From assembly GCA_016716435.1 (NCBI GenBank), contig JADJWI010000001.1:496001-560000 (forward strand): a stretch of 64,000 nucleotides of DNA. Reading direction: 5' to 3'. This stretch comes from Acidobacteriota bacterium (GTDB lineage Bacteria; Acidobacteriota; Blastocatellia; Pyrinomonadales; Pyrinomonadaceae). This document shows positions 35,781 to 44,063 of this stretch, one piece after another. A model generated the notes under the pieces. The model did no database searches. It saw nothing but the letters and a program-made list of their open reading frames with translations, and had not been told where the DNA came from. Within the stretch, counting starts at the first letter, position 1. Each line of letters starts with the position of its first letter. A program made the translations under genes and the position numbers.

Positions 35781-36641
35781 ATGTACAAAAAGGAATTGGA
35801 CGCCGCGATCGGAGCGGCCAGGGCCGCCGGTGTGCGGGCACTTGAACACTACCGCGATGGCTTTGAGACCGAAAGCAAGATCGGCGTCGATAGCTACGAA
35901 GAACCGGTCACGATCGCCGACCGCGAGGCCAGCCGGATCATCGTTGAGCGGCTTGCCGATGCCTTTCCCGCCGACGCAATACTTTCAGAAGAAGAAGTTG
36001 ACGAGGTCGAAAAGCGTCTTTCCTCCGAAAGGGTTTGGATCATCGACCCGATCGACGGAACTTCCGGCTTCGTAAAAAAGGACGGCGATTTTGCGGTGCA
36101 GATCGGGCTCGCGGTCGCGGGCGAACCGGTCGTCGGTGTCGTGCTGCTTCCATATCATGACGTCACCTATTTTGCGGCCCGCGATGCCGGTGCGTTTCGG
36201 GAATCGGAAGGAAAGATCGAACGGCTGAGAACGTCGGAAAAACTGGACTTCGCTTCGATGCAGATGGCCGTTTCGCGAAACCATCGCAGCCCGAAGATCA
36301 ATGCCATTTTGACCGAGTTTGGCGTCGAGGGCGAGATGCAGCGTGGTTCGGTCGGGCTCAAGATCGGGCTCATCGCCGAGCAAACCTGCGACCTGTACAT
36401 TCACCTTTCGCATCGGACAAAGCTTTGGGATACATGTGCTCCGCAGATAATTCTTGAGGAGGCCGGAGGGCGGCTGACCGACCTTTGGGGAACGCCTTAT
36501 CGGTATGACGTTCGGGATCTGCAGAATTGGGGCGGCATCGTCGCGACCAACGGCGCAGTTCATGCGACCACCATCGAACGGCTCCGCCCGCTAATGCGTG
36601 AATTTGGAAGGGTAAAATACAGGTCCCGAAGCGATAGATAA
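35781..36641 (+). CDS. cysQ: Inositol-phosphatase family 3'(2'),5'-bisphosphate nucleotidase (CysQ-like)
   Basis: A 286-residue Mg-dependent phosphatase: DSYEEPVTIADREASRIIVERL, AILSEEEVDE, the signature VWIIDPIDGTSGFVKKDGDFAVQIGLA, and the C-terminal KLWDTCAPQIILEEAGGRLTDLWG. CysQ hydrolyses adenosine 3',5'-bisphosphate from sulfate assimilation; other FIG-superfamily substrates are possible. The start is ATG 35781. The last roughly 230 bases recur, diverged, at 38.14-38.41 kb. Confidence 0.88.
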   Translation: MYKKELDAAIGAARAAGVRALEHYRDGFETESKIGVDSYEEPVTIADREASRIIVERLADAFPADAILSEEEVDEVEKRLSSERVWIIDPIDGTSGFVKKDGDFAVQIGLAVAGEPVVGVVLLPYHDVTYFAARDAGAFRESEGKIERLRTSEKLDFASMQMAVSRNHRSPKINAILTEFGVEGEMQRGSVGLKIGLIAEQTCDLYIHLSHRTKLWDTCAPQIILEEAGGRLTDLWGTPYRYDVRDLQNWGGIVATNGAVHATTIERLRPLMREFGRVKYRSRSDR

Positions 36642-36710
36642 AGTCACGGCCCGAAGCAACTGTTTCGGTGCATCGAGTTTCAAAGCGAATGAGTGATCAA
36701 TGAAATCTCC

Positions 36711-38051
36711 ATGAAATTTTTTTCGTTTCTAATCGTATCGGTAGCATATCTCCTTTTCGCTCAACTTTCGATTTACGCTTGTTCGTGCACACCTGAGGCG
36801 GGCGCGCCTACTTGTCAAAAAATCGGGACATCAGACGTAGTTTTTGCCGGCACGGTCATCGAGAAGATCCGCCCCGGCTCAGAAATGGCGGGTTCATATC
36901 GATTTCGTGTAGATAAGGTCTATAAAGGATTGAAATTTGATAGAACCGAAGTTGTAGTTGTTCCCGGTTTCGGGTCCTGCGTGACGAGCTACTCGACAGG
37001 GATACAGTACATAATATTTGGCAGCAATTCGGCTCGACCCGATAAACCTTGGGTACATTCCGGGCCGTGTAATGGTTCAAGAACCGCCTCTGAATCTGAT
37101 CTAGCTTTTCTCGATCGTTACCTTAACGGGGAGACTGAAACAGTAGTTTATGGTCGCGTCTTGCAGTGGGTTAGGTCGATTGGGTACCCACAAGAATCCG
37201 AAAGCACTCCGGTAGCAAACGCAGAAGTCTTCTTAGAAATGGGTCAACAGAAACTGTCGGTACGCTCGGGCGACAATGGATGGTTTGCATTTGGCTCAGT
37301 TCCACCCGGCTCGTATTTCATCAGCAGCACCCTCAGTCCATTTATTCCATACAAGCAAGATTCACCAATTACGGTCACGAAGGGTGGATGTTATTTGGTC
37401 TTTCCGGAACTGCGAGCAGATGTACGGATCGGTGGAAAAGTCGTTGACCATCTCGGCAGACCGGTGATGGACACCAGGGTCGAACTGCTTCGCCGAAACT
37501 CGAACGGCGAATGGTATCAGACTTATAGGCACTCGGCCGAAACGAAATCGGATGGGACGTTCAGCTTTGAGGACCTAGAGAGTGGGGATTACCTTGTCCT
37601 TCACGACTCGTCTGACGATAGTCCTTATCCGCGAACGTATGCTCCCGGGGTTGAATTAAAACATAATGCTCGAGTCGTTTCAGTTGAGCCTCGCGGCTCA
37701 GTCAGCGACATTCTTCTGAAATTGCCCCAAAAGCATAAGATTCGTACCGTCGTTATCAAAGTAGTTAACGAAGATGGCTCCGCCGCCGGACCGAACCTGC
37801 TTCAGGTATTCACTAAGAATGGCCTAATACGCAACTTTGGCGGCTTCGCGAGTCGGTTGGGAGTTGAGGGCTTCGAGTTCAAAGCATATCAGGAGCGGAC
37901 CTACGAATTCGGGGCCCGCTACTGGGTCGATGATCTCGACACCGATATTGAGAACAGACGCTTGCTCGTTGCCGAACCCATCGAACTGAGCCCTGGAAAG
38001 AAGGATGTCGAAATAACCCTACGGCTAAGCGAGAAAACTCGCGAACGGTGA
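36711..38051 (+). CDS. Exported protein with NTR/TIMP-like and carboxypeptidase-regulatory-like domains
   Basis: From ATG 36711 the 446-residue protein has a signal peptide ending near LSIYA, then CSCTPEAGAPTCQKIGTSDVVFAGTVIEKI...YRFRVDKVYKGL...CVTSYSTGIQYIIFG, the cysteine and strand pattern of NTR/TIMP-type OB folds. Two Ig-like carboxypeptidase-regulatory repeats follow (NAEVFLEMGQQKLSVRSGDNGWFAFGSVPPGSYFI; RVELLRRNSNG...SDGTFSFEDLESGDYLVL). Probably a surface or secreted binding protein. Base composition is more AT-rich than its neighbours, and it is flanked by two copies of the cysQ 3' end. Confidence 0.75.
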   Translation: MKFFSFLIVSVAYLLFAQLSIYACSCTPEAGAPTCQKIGTSDVVFAGTVIEKIRPGSEMAGSYRFRVDKVYKGLKFDRTEVVVVPGFGSCVTSYSTGIQYIIFGSNSARPDKPWVHSGPCNGSRTASESDLAFLDRYLNGETETVVYGRVLQWVRSIGYPQESESTPVANAEVFLEMGQQKLSVRSGDNGWFAFGSVPPGSYFISSTLSPFIPYKQDSPITVTKGGCYLVFPELRADVRIGGKVVDHLGRPVMDTRVELLRRNSNGEWYQTYRHSAETKSDGTFSFEDLESGDYLVLHDSSDDSPYPRTYAPGVELKHNARVVSVEPRGSVSDILLKLPQKHKIRTVVIKVVNEDGSAAGPNLLQVFTKNGLIRNFGGFASRLGVEGFEFKAYQERTYEFGARYWVDDLDTDIENRRLLVAEPIELSPGKKDVEITLRLSEKTRER

Positions 38052-38140
38052 AGAGTCATCCTTAAATATCAGATGCTTTAAACCGTCACTAAACACTTTG
38101 CTCTAGACTCGCTGCAACCGATTGTTCCAGAATCCTCCGT

Positions 38141-38408
38141 CGCCGAGCAAACCTTCGACCTTTATATCCATCTTTCGCACCGGACAAAGCTTTGGGATAC
38201 ATGTGCACCGCAGATGATTTTGGAGGAAGCTGGCGGACGGCTGACCGACCTTTGGGGAACGCCGTATCGGTATGACGTTCGCGACCTGCAGAATTGGGGC
38301 GGAATAGTGGCGACGAATGGCGCCGTTCACAAAGCGACGATCGAACGACTGCGGCCGCTCCTTACGGATTTCGGCCGCGTTCGGGTTACAAATAATAGGT
38401 CAGCTTAG
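38141..38408 (+). pseudogene. Second, diverged copy of the cysQ 3' end
   Basis: The frame reads VAEQTFDLYIHLSHRTKLWDTCAPQMILEEAGG and on to NWGGIVATNGAVHKATIERLRPLLTDFGRVRVTNNRSA. Compared with 36372-36605 it is roughly four-fifths identical in DNA, mostly differing at third codon positions, and almost identical in protein. There is no upstream part of the gene, so it is a 3' fragment. The 38052-38140 stretch before it holds nothing recognisable. Confidence 0.9.
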
Positions 38409-38417
38409 TAAAGAGAA

Positions 38418-39974
38418 TTACTGTGCAGCTTTCAGCTCGCGGCCTTCGACCCGCTTTCTGCGCCTGAAAGCCCAGTATGTCGAAAACCCCTCGCGGGAAA
38501 GCTGGATGATCGAACGGCGATTATCGAAAAGAAGTTTCAACCACGCCCGCTTGCTCATCTGCGGGAAATAGATTCCGCGGAAGAAGAGCCGGGCGACCAG
38601 ATGGCCGATGCGTGTCTCGATCGGCGCATGGCGGATCGCTTTGATCGCTTCCCAGTTACGCTCGGGGCCGTAGCTTCGCGACCAGGCGTTGAAGGTCTCT
38701 TCCTTAGCCTCTTCGATCGTCATTTTGAGCGGATCGTGAGCCATGACGAATGGGGCGAAGTCGAGCCAGTGCTTCTTTCGCTTGAGGCGGCCGGCTTTCT
38801 CGAGCCGCTCATAGAGCGGCGTCGCCGGGAAAGGCGTAAGCTGGCCAAAGACCGGAAGCCCCGGAGCCCAGCTTTCGATCTGATCGACGGTCCGTTCCGC
38901 GACCCCGACCGTGTCATTGTCCATTCCGAAAATGAAAGATGTGATGGCGTAGATATTTCGCTTTGCGAGCCCATCAAGCACGGCCTTGTAATCCGCCGGC
39001 TTAGAGAATTGCTTGTTGACATCGGCCATATTCGCCGGGTCAATTGATTCCATCCCGATAAAGATCCATTTCCCGCCCGCCTCGGCGATAAGATCGACGA
39101 GCTCTTCGTCGCCAAGCAGATTTGCTGAGATCTGAGCGACCCACGGCAGCGTTGCCCCGGCCGCGATCATATCGCGAAGCAAACCCTTGAGACGCTTTTT
39201 ATTGATCGCGAGGTTGTCATCGATAAAGAATACGGCGATCTGGCCCTTCTCACGCTTTGCACGTTCTTTCAAGCGAAGTAATTCTTCGACAACGCTTTCG
39301 TTAGAACGGAAGCGGATGGAATCGCCAAAAAAGCCGGTGACCGTACAAAACTCGCAGCCGTAAGGGCAACCGCGGCCGGTCTCGATCGGCACAACGAAAA
39401 ACTTGCCCCAACCCGCGCCCATTTTGGACAGCATCGGCTGGAGAAACTTTGGTACAAGCGAAAATTGGTCGAGGTCAAGCGTCTCCCACGGGATGTGCGG
39501 ATAAGACTGCAAGCTCGGCTTTATGTCATTTCCCTTCGCGTCGAGCTCGGGTGTGTAAACCTCTTTTAGTTCACCGCGGGCGGCGTCTGCAACTATCAGC
39601 GGCCACGTTGCGTCGGCCTCGCCTAATGCAACAGCATCGGCGTGTCGCGGCCCGCCATCGCGGCCAAGCGCTTCATCCGGACATTCGGTGACGTGTGGCC
39701 CGCCCATAACGACCGGAATGCCGGCCTCGCGGAGAGAATCCGCAACCTTATAAGCACGAGCAACCATTCGCGTCATCGCTCCGATGCCGACCAGGCCGAT
39801 GTTTTCATCCTTGCAAAAACGGACGAGCTCCTCGCGGCTCATCGCCTTTGCATTACCATCGATCAAGATGACCTCATGTTCCTTCGGCGTAAGCGATTGG
39901 AGCAAAAACATCCAAAGATGCGGCATGAAGTTACGGGTGATCCCGTTATCCGGATTATAAAGAAGTATTTTCAT
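38418..39974 (-). CDS. B12-binding-domain radical SAM protein
   Basis: A 518-residue protein from ATG 39974. An N-terminal cobalamin-binding-like Rossmann domain (MKILLYNPD..., GLVGIGAMTRMVARAYKVADSLREAGIPVVMGGPHVT) precedes the radical SAM core with the cluster motif GRGCPYGCEFCTVTGFFG (CxxxCxxC, residues about 205-212). FIDDNLAINKKRLKGLL and FIGMESID are further core strands. Relatives act on lipids, hopanoids or antibiotics (methylases, ring contractases), so the substrate is open. It is convergent with the cysQ fragment. Confidence 0.9.
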   Translation of the reverse strand: MKILLYNPDNGITRNFMPHLWMFLLQSLTPKEHEVILIDGNAKAMSREELVRFCKDENIGLVGIGAMTRMVARAYKVADSLREAGIPVVMGGPHVTECPDEALGRDGGPRHADAVALGEADATWPLIVADAARGELKEVYTPELDAKGNDIKPSLQSYPHIPWETLDLDQFSLVPKFLQPMLSKMGAGWGKFFVVPIETGRGCPYGCEFCTVTGFFGDSIRFRSNESVVEELLRLKERAKREKGQIAVFFIDDNLAINKKRLKGLLRDMIAAGATLPWVAQISANLLGDEELVDLIAEAGGKWIFIGMESIDPANMADVNKQFSKPADYKAVLDGLAKRNIYAITSFIFGMDNDTVGVAERTVDQIESWAPGLPVFGQLTPFPATPLYERLEKAGRLKRKKHWLDFAPFVMAHDPLKMTIEEAKEETFNAWSRSYGPERNWEAIKAIRHAPIETRIGHLVARLFFRGIYFPQMSKRAWLKLLFDNRRSIIQLSREGFSTYWAFRRRKRVEGRELKAAQ

Positions 39975-40099
39975 TCGCAAGCAAAACCCAAGCGGATAGC
40001 GTAATTTAAGCTCCTATCCACAGTATTTCAGGGGGATAGAAAACACTGTAATTTGGAAACTAGACCAAACCGAATGATGCCATTTTTCAGTGCATAAAG

Positions 40100-40909
40100 C
40101 TATCTTAAAAATATTTTCTTCGTCAATGCTCGGAAAAAACTTTCCGGCAAGATTCGGCGGAGCGTGAGCAGCCCTTTTGTATTGACCCCGTAGCGGAGCT
40201 TGGAAGTTCCATCGGTGACCGCGCCATATATCACCTCGGCGACCGCCCGTCCATCGGGCGCTTCCTCGCCGCCTTTGCTCATAAAGTCCATGAAATTGCC
40301 GAATGCCGGCTGGTAAAATGCGAGCGTCGCATCATCCGGAATGTCACGTGAACGGCCATAGAAGTCCGTCTTTATCGGGCCGGGCTCGATGATCTTGACC
40401 TTGATCTTAAATGGGTCAAGTTCGTATTGAAGCGATTCGGTAAAGCCCTCGACCGCCCATTTCGTTGCATGGTAAAGACTGCTGTAAGGAAACGCGGTCC
40501 GACCGCCGATCGAGGATATGTTTACGATCGTTCCGCGCCGCTGTTCGCGGAAATATGGAATCACTTCGCGGCAAACGTGCATCAGCCCGAAAACGTTCGT
40601 CTCGAACTGCCGCCGTATCTGCTCCTCGCTCGCTGCCTCAAATGGCCCGAGCAGACCGTAACCGGCGTTGTTAACGACCGCATCAATGCGGCCGAAATGT
40701 TCGAGCGTTTCGGCGACCGCGGAGCGGACCGAGTCGGGCTCGGTGACATCAAGCCGAAATAGCCGAAGGTCGACTATCTTCTTCAGGTCCTCGGCATTTT
40801 CGGGCGAACGCATCGTCGCCGCGACTTTCCAATTCTTACTCTGAAACAGCTTCGCCGTCTCTTTTCCGATACCGCTCGAAGCACCAGTAATTAAGACCAC
40901 CTTATCCAT
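40100..40909 (-). CDS. Short-chain dehydrogenase/reductase
   Basis: A classical SDR of 269 residues: NAD(P)-binding VLITGASSGIGKETAKLF at 5-22, AVVNNAGYG near 84-92, catalytic Ser in NISSIGGRTAFPYSS, and Tyr-Lys in SLYHATKWAVEGF. It resembles oxidoreductases that also carry a longer C-terminal helix pair (ILPESFFRALTKKIFLR). The substrate cannot be predicted. It is divergent from the nuclease gene, with 43 bases between starts. Confidence 0.9.
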   Translation of the reverse strand: MDKVVLITGASSGIGKETAKLFQSKNWKVAATMRSPENAEDLKKIVDLRLFRLDVTEPDSVRSAVAETLEHFGRIDAVVNNAGYGLLGPFEAASEEQIRRQFETNVFGLMHVCREVIPYFREQRRGTIVNISSIGGRTAFPYSSLYHATKWAVEGFTESLQYELDPFKIKVKIIEPGPIKTDFYGRSRDIPDDATLAFYQPAFGNFMDFMSKGGEEAPDGRAVAEVIYGAVTDGTSKLRYGVNTKGLLTLRRILPESFFRALTKKIFLR

Positions 40910-40952
40910 AGCGGCGAGTTTACCATAGGGCCCGTTATGATAAACTCGGGCT

Positions 40953-42230
40953 ATGCGGTTTCTTCACATTGCGGACGTCCATCTCGGATGTACGCGATAC
41001 AACCTGCCCGAAAGCCCGCGAGATTTTTTCGATGCCTGGGTCGATGTTCTGCAGCGATATGCGATAGAAGAAAAGGTCGATTTCGTCATCATCTGCGGCG
41101 ACTTTTTCCATAAGCGCAACGTGCCGCCGGAGACGATGAATTACGCCGTCGCGGGCCTGACGCTTTTGAAAGATGCCGGCATTCCGGTCGTCGCTATTGA
41201 GGGCAATCATGACCAGAAATTTGCCGATAGCGAATATAGCTGGCTTCGGTCGCTCGCCTTCTGGAACCTTCTGATCCTGCTCGAACCGGAAAACCGCGAC
41301 GGCAAGGCTATTTACACCGCTTGGGACGAGGAATATAAGAAAGGCGGTTATGTCGATATCGGCCGGGCACGCATATTTGGCTCGAACTGGTACGGAGCGG
41401 CGGCGAATTGGGCGATCCCCATGCTGACCGAAGCGATCGGCGATCACCGCCGCGAGGACGCATTTCACCTGCTGATGCTCCACACGGACGTCGAAGGCCA
41501 TCAGAAGCATCCGATCCCTGCTCTTTCGATCTCGGCGTTGAAAGAGCTTAAAGCCGTAACGGACTACGTCGCCCTCGGCCACACGCATATGCACTACGAG
41601 ATCGACAACTGGGCGTTCAACCCGGGCTCGATCGAGGTCACCAACATCTCCGAGTTTCGCGAGACTCGCGGGGCATTCATCGTCGATGTCGCTGACGACA
41701 ATTCAGTCTCTGCCCGGCACGTTACCGAATACACACACCGGCCGTTTCAGCGGCTTTACTTTGAGGTTGATCGGTTCGAGCAGCCGGCCGAGCTCACCGC
41801 CGCCGCGATCGAATACGTCCGCCAGAATGCCCGCGAGGCAACCGCCGATCTTCCGCCGCCGGTGCTTGAGATAACGCTGAAAGGCCAGCTCGGTTTTGCC
41901 AATTCGGCTCTTGAGCTAAAGAAGATCCGCGACGAAGTGAAGAAGATCACTTCGGCGTTTCATGTCCTGGTCAAAAACCATTCGGTCCCGATCGAATACG
42001 CCGTCGCGGAAGACGTTGACCGCTCGGCAAATCGCGAGACACTTGAGCGGCACGTGGTCGGCGACCTCGTCGCCCGAGATAAACGTTACAGAAAGGTGAT
42101 GCCCGAACTAGCCGAGGCGGTCATCGGTGCAAAGCGGCAGGCACTCGACGGCGAAGACCCCGAGAAGATCGCCGAGTTCATCGCTCAAAAGTCCGCCGCA
42201 CAAGCTCACGCCGCCGGAGCGGCCGAATAA
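40953..42230 (+). CDS. SbcD/Mre11-family DNA repair exonuclease
   Basis: A 425-residue metallophosphoesterase. Motifs I-V are visible: HIADVHLGCTRYN, IICGDFFHKRNVPP, AIEGNHDQK, LMLHTDVEGH, and ALGHTHMHYEIDNWAFNPGSIEVTN. A capping domain and a helical C-terminus follow. SbcD/Mre11 enzymes process DNA ends with an SbcC/Rad50 ATPase partner, but no such gene is adjacent; the next gene encodes a LON-domain protein starting one base after the stop, implying co-transcription. Confidence 0.9.
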   Translation: MRFLHIADVHLGCTRYNLPESPRDFFDAWVDVLQRYAIEEKVDFVIICGDFFHKRNVPPETMNYAVAGLTLLKDAGIPVVAIEGNHDQKFADSEYSWLRSLAFWNLLILLEPENRDGKAIYTAWDEEYKKGGYVDIGRARIFGSNWYGAAANWAIPMLTEAIGDHRREDAFHLLMLHTDVEGHQKHPIPALSISALKELKAVTDYVALGHTHMHYEIDNWAFNPGSIEVTNISEFRETRGAFIVDVADDNSVSARHVTEYTHRPFQRLYFEVDRFEQPAELTAAAIEYVRQNAREATADLPPPVLEITLKGQLGFANSALELKKIRDEVKKITSAFHVLVKNHSVPIEYAVAEDVDRSANRETLERHVVGDLVARDKRYRKVMPELAEAVIGAKRQALDGEDPEKIAEFIAQKSAAQAHAAGAAE

Positions 42231-42231
42231 T

Positions 42232-42930
42232 ATGTCAGAAGCCCTCGAAAAGCTCGGCGACCTCCGCCGGGTACCTGTCTTCCCGCTTCCGCTCGTGCTA
42301 ATGCCCTACGAGCTTTTGCCGCTTCACATCTTTGAACCGAAATACCGGCAGTTGCTCGATGACGTTCAGAACGCCAACGGCTTTTTTGGGATATCGATGT
42401 TCGACCCCGAAACCGGTTTTGAGGACCGGCCCGCCGCCGGCAGCGTCGGCTGCATCGCCGAGGTCCGCGAGGTACAGACGATGGAGGACGGGCGCTCGAA
42501 CATCCTGACAATGGGCGTTGCCCGCTATCGGCTTTTGGATTTTGTGGATGAAGGAATGCCGTATCTAACGGCCGAGATCGAGATTTTTGAAGACGCCGAA
42601 GATGTCGGGCCGGAGCTAAAGGTACGCGCGGACGAGGCCTATTCGCTTTTTGAGCGAGTAGCGAAAGCGGCGTACAAGCTCGGCGGCGGCCGCGGACGTT
42701 TGCCCGATATTCCGCGGGCCGAACCGGAACAGCTATCGTTCCTGATCGCGGCGGCGTTTAATCTGGAAACCGAAGTAAAGTACGAATTGCTCGAAGAGCG
42801 TTCGACCGCCGCCCGGCTGGAACGGCTCTCAACGATCCTTAAGCAGTCGGTAGATCAAATGGAAGAGAATGCTGAGATCTTTCGAGCCGCTCAGACGAAT
42901 GGCCACGGTAAAAAGAAGATCGACGTTTAG
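42232..42930 (+). CDS. LON substrate-binding (N-terminal) domain protein
   Basis: A 232-residue protein from ATG 42232. RRVPVFPLPLVLMPYELLPLHIFEPKYRQLLDDV is the classic start of the Lon N-terminal (PUA-like) domain, followed by GSVGCIAEVREVQTMEDGRSNILTMGVARYRLL and a C-terminal helical bundle. No ATPase or protease part is present. Stand-alone LON-domain proteins are widespread, with no settled function, perhaps as substrate adaptors. It directly follows the nuclease gene. Confidence 0.92.
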   Translation: MSEALEKLGDLRRVPVFPLPLVLMPYELLPLHIFEPKYRQLLDDVQNANGFFGISMFDPETGFEDRPAAGSVGCIAEVREVQTMEDGRSNILTMGVARYRLLDFVDEGMPYLTAEIEIFEDAEDVGPELKVRADEAYSLFERVAKAAYKLGGGRGRLPDIPRAEPEQLSFLIAAAFNLETEVKYELLEERSTAARLERLSTILKQSVDQMEENAEIFRAAQTNGHGKKKIDV

Positions 42931-42945
42931 CTTCGGCGGTCGGTC

Positions 42946-43911
42946 TTACGGCATCGTCAGCGCCGCTTTCAGAAAGTCTATCACTCGCTGCTCGTACGTC
43001 TCAGAAAGCTCCATCGAAGCGGTGATCAGACCCATTCCCGATGGGCTCAGGTCCATCTTTGCATCAACGGTCGTCGATGCCGGAAAGCACTTGCCCAGTT
43101 TGTTGGTCGAATCCTGAAGCGCCGGTGCGTCAACGCCGCCAAGCAGCATCGTCCGGCGATCTGCGACCGACTTTGCCAGCTCGCAGCCCGAGACGCGGCC
43201 GTAACAGCCATCATAAAAATAAGAATAGGTGCCAAGCGAGGCGACCTTTGACGTTACAGAACTTGCAAACGGGAACTTCTCGCCGATCACTCGTTCCATC
43301 AAGGCGTCAGAATCCGCAGGAACCGAATCGAGCACCAACGCCTTTACGGTCTGGTCCTTTGAGGCGGCGTTAAGCGCGGCAAGTGCTCCGATCTCGACGC
43401 CATAAATGCCTATGTCTTTGCCAACCTGCGGCATCTGCTCCGGCGAACGAAGCGAGCGAAGATAGCCGATCGCCGTGGCGACATCGTCGCCTTCACATCC
43501 GCCGAATGACGAACATTCTGTTGAAGGATCCTCGCCGTGTCCGCGAAGGTCCGGCATAAGTACGGTAAAGTTCGTCGCTTCATTGAGCTTGACGCCGAGG
43601 TTCAGTACGTGTGAACGGTCCGCTCCAAAACGATGAAGTAGTATTACGGCCGGAGCGTTCGGGATACCGCGAAGCAGCCAGCCGCGGGCGGCCGAGCCGT
43701 CCCGGTTTTGCCAAGTCTCTTCAGTGACCTGGGCTCCACGCGAGCTCAACATTCCGTATTGCTTGGGCGTAACGATGTACACCCGAGTTCCGGGCCGCGA
43801 TGTCTCATGGACAAGCCAAACGCCTGCGACCGCGATCGCGATCACAAAAAGAACGATGGTCGGAGTTACAAGGCGGACAATGCTCTTGAAAAGTCTTTTG
43901 GTCTTAGCCAT
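42946..43911 (-). CDS. Membrane-anchored alpha/beta hydrolase-fold protein lacking the nucleophile serine
   Basis: From ATG 43911 the 321-residue protein has one anchor (about 15-36) and a hydrolase core: APAVILLHRFGADRSHVLNLGVKL, TVLMPDLRGHGED. At the nucleophile elbow, where G-x-S-x-G is expected, it reads YGVEIGALAALNAA, so Glu replaces Ser. A C-terminal GVDAPALQDSTNKLGKCFPAS replaces the usual 'G-D-x-x-v' acid loop. Either this is a non-catalytic relative or it uses an unusual acidic nucleophile. It is convergent with the LON-domain gene. Confidence 0.75.
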   Translation of the reverse strand: MAKTKRLFKSIVRLVTPTIVLFVIAIAVAGVWLVHETSRPGTRVYIVTPKQYGMLSSRGAQVTEETWQNRDGSAARGWLLRGIPNAPAVILLHRFGADRSHVLNLGVKLNEATNFTVLMPDLRGHGEDPSTECSSFGGCEGDDVATAIGYLRSLRSPEQMPQVGKDIGIYGVEIGALAALNAASKDQTVKALVLDSVPADSDALMERVIGEKFPFASSVTSKVASLGTYSYFYDGCYGRVSGCELAKSVADRRTMLLGGVDAPALQDSTNKLGKCFPASTTVDAKMDLSPSGMGLITASMELSETYEQRVIDFLKAALTMP

Positions 43912-44063
43912 AGCGGTAATAACAGCGTGCGTTGTAGTGATGTATGGGGCGTGCAACCGTGGAGGTTGTTGCGGAGTCAAATGAACGTTGAGAAAAATGG
44001 CTTCTGCAAAGCCAATTGGAATGATAGCATACTAGGTGCCATCTGTTAAAGAGGTTTTTAACT

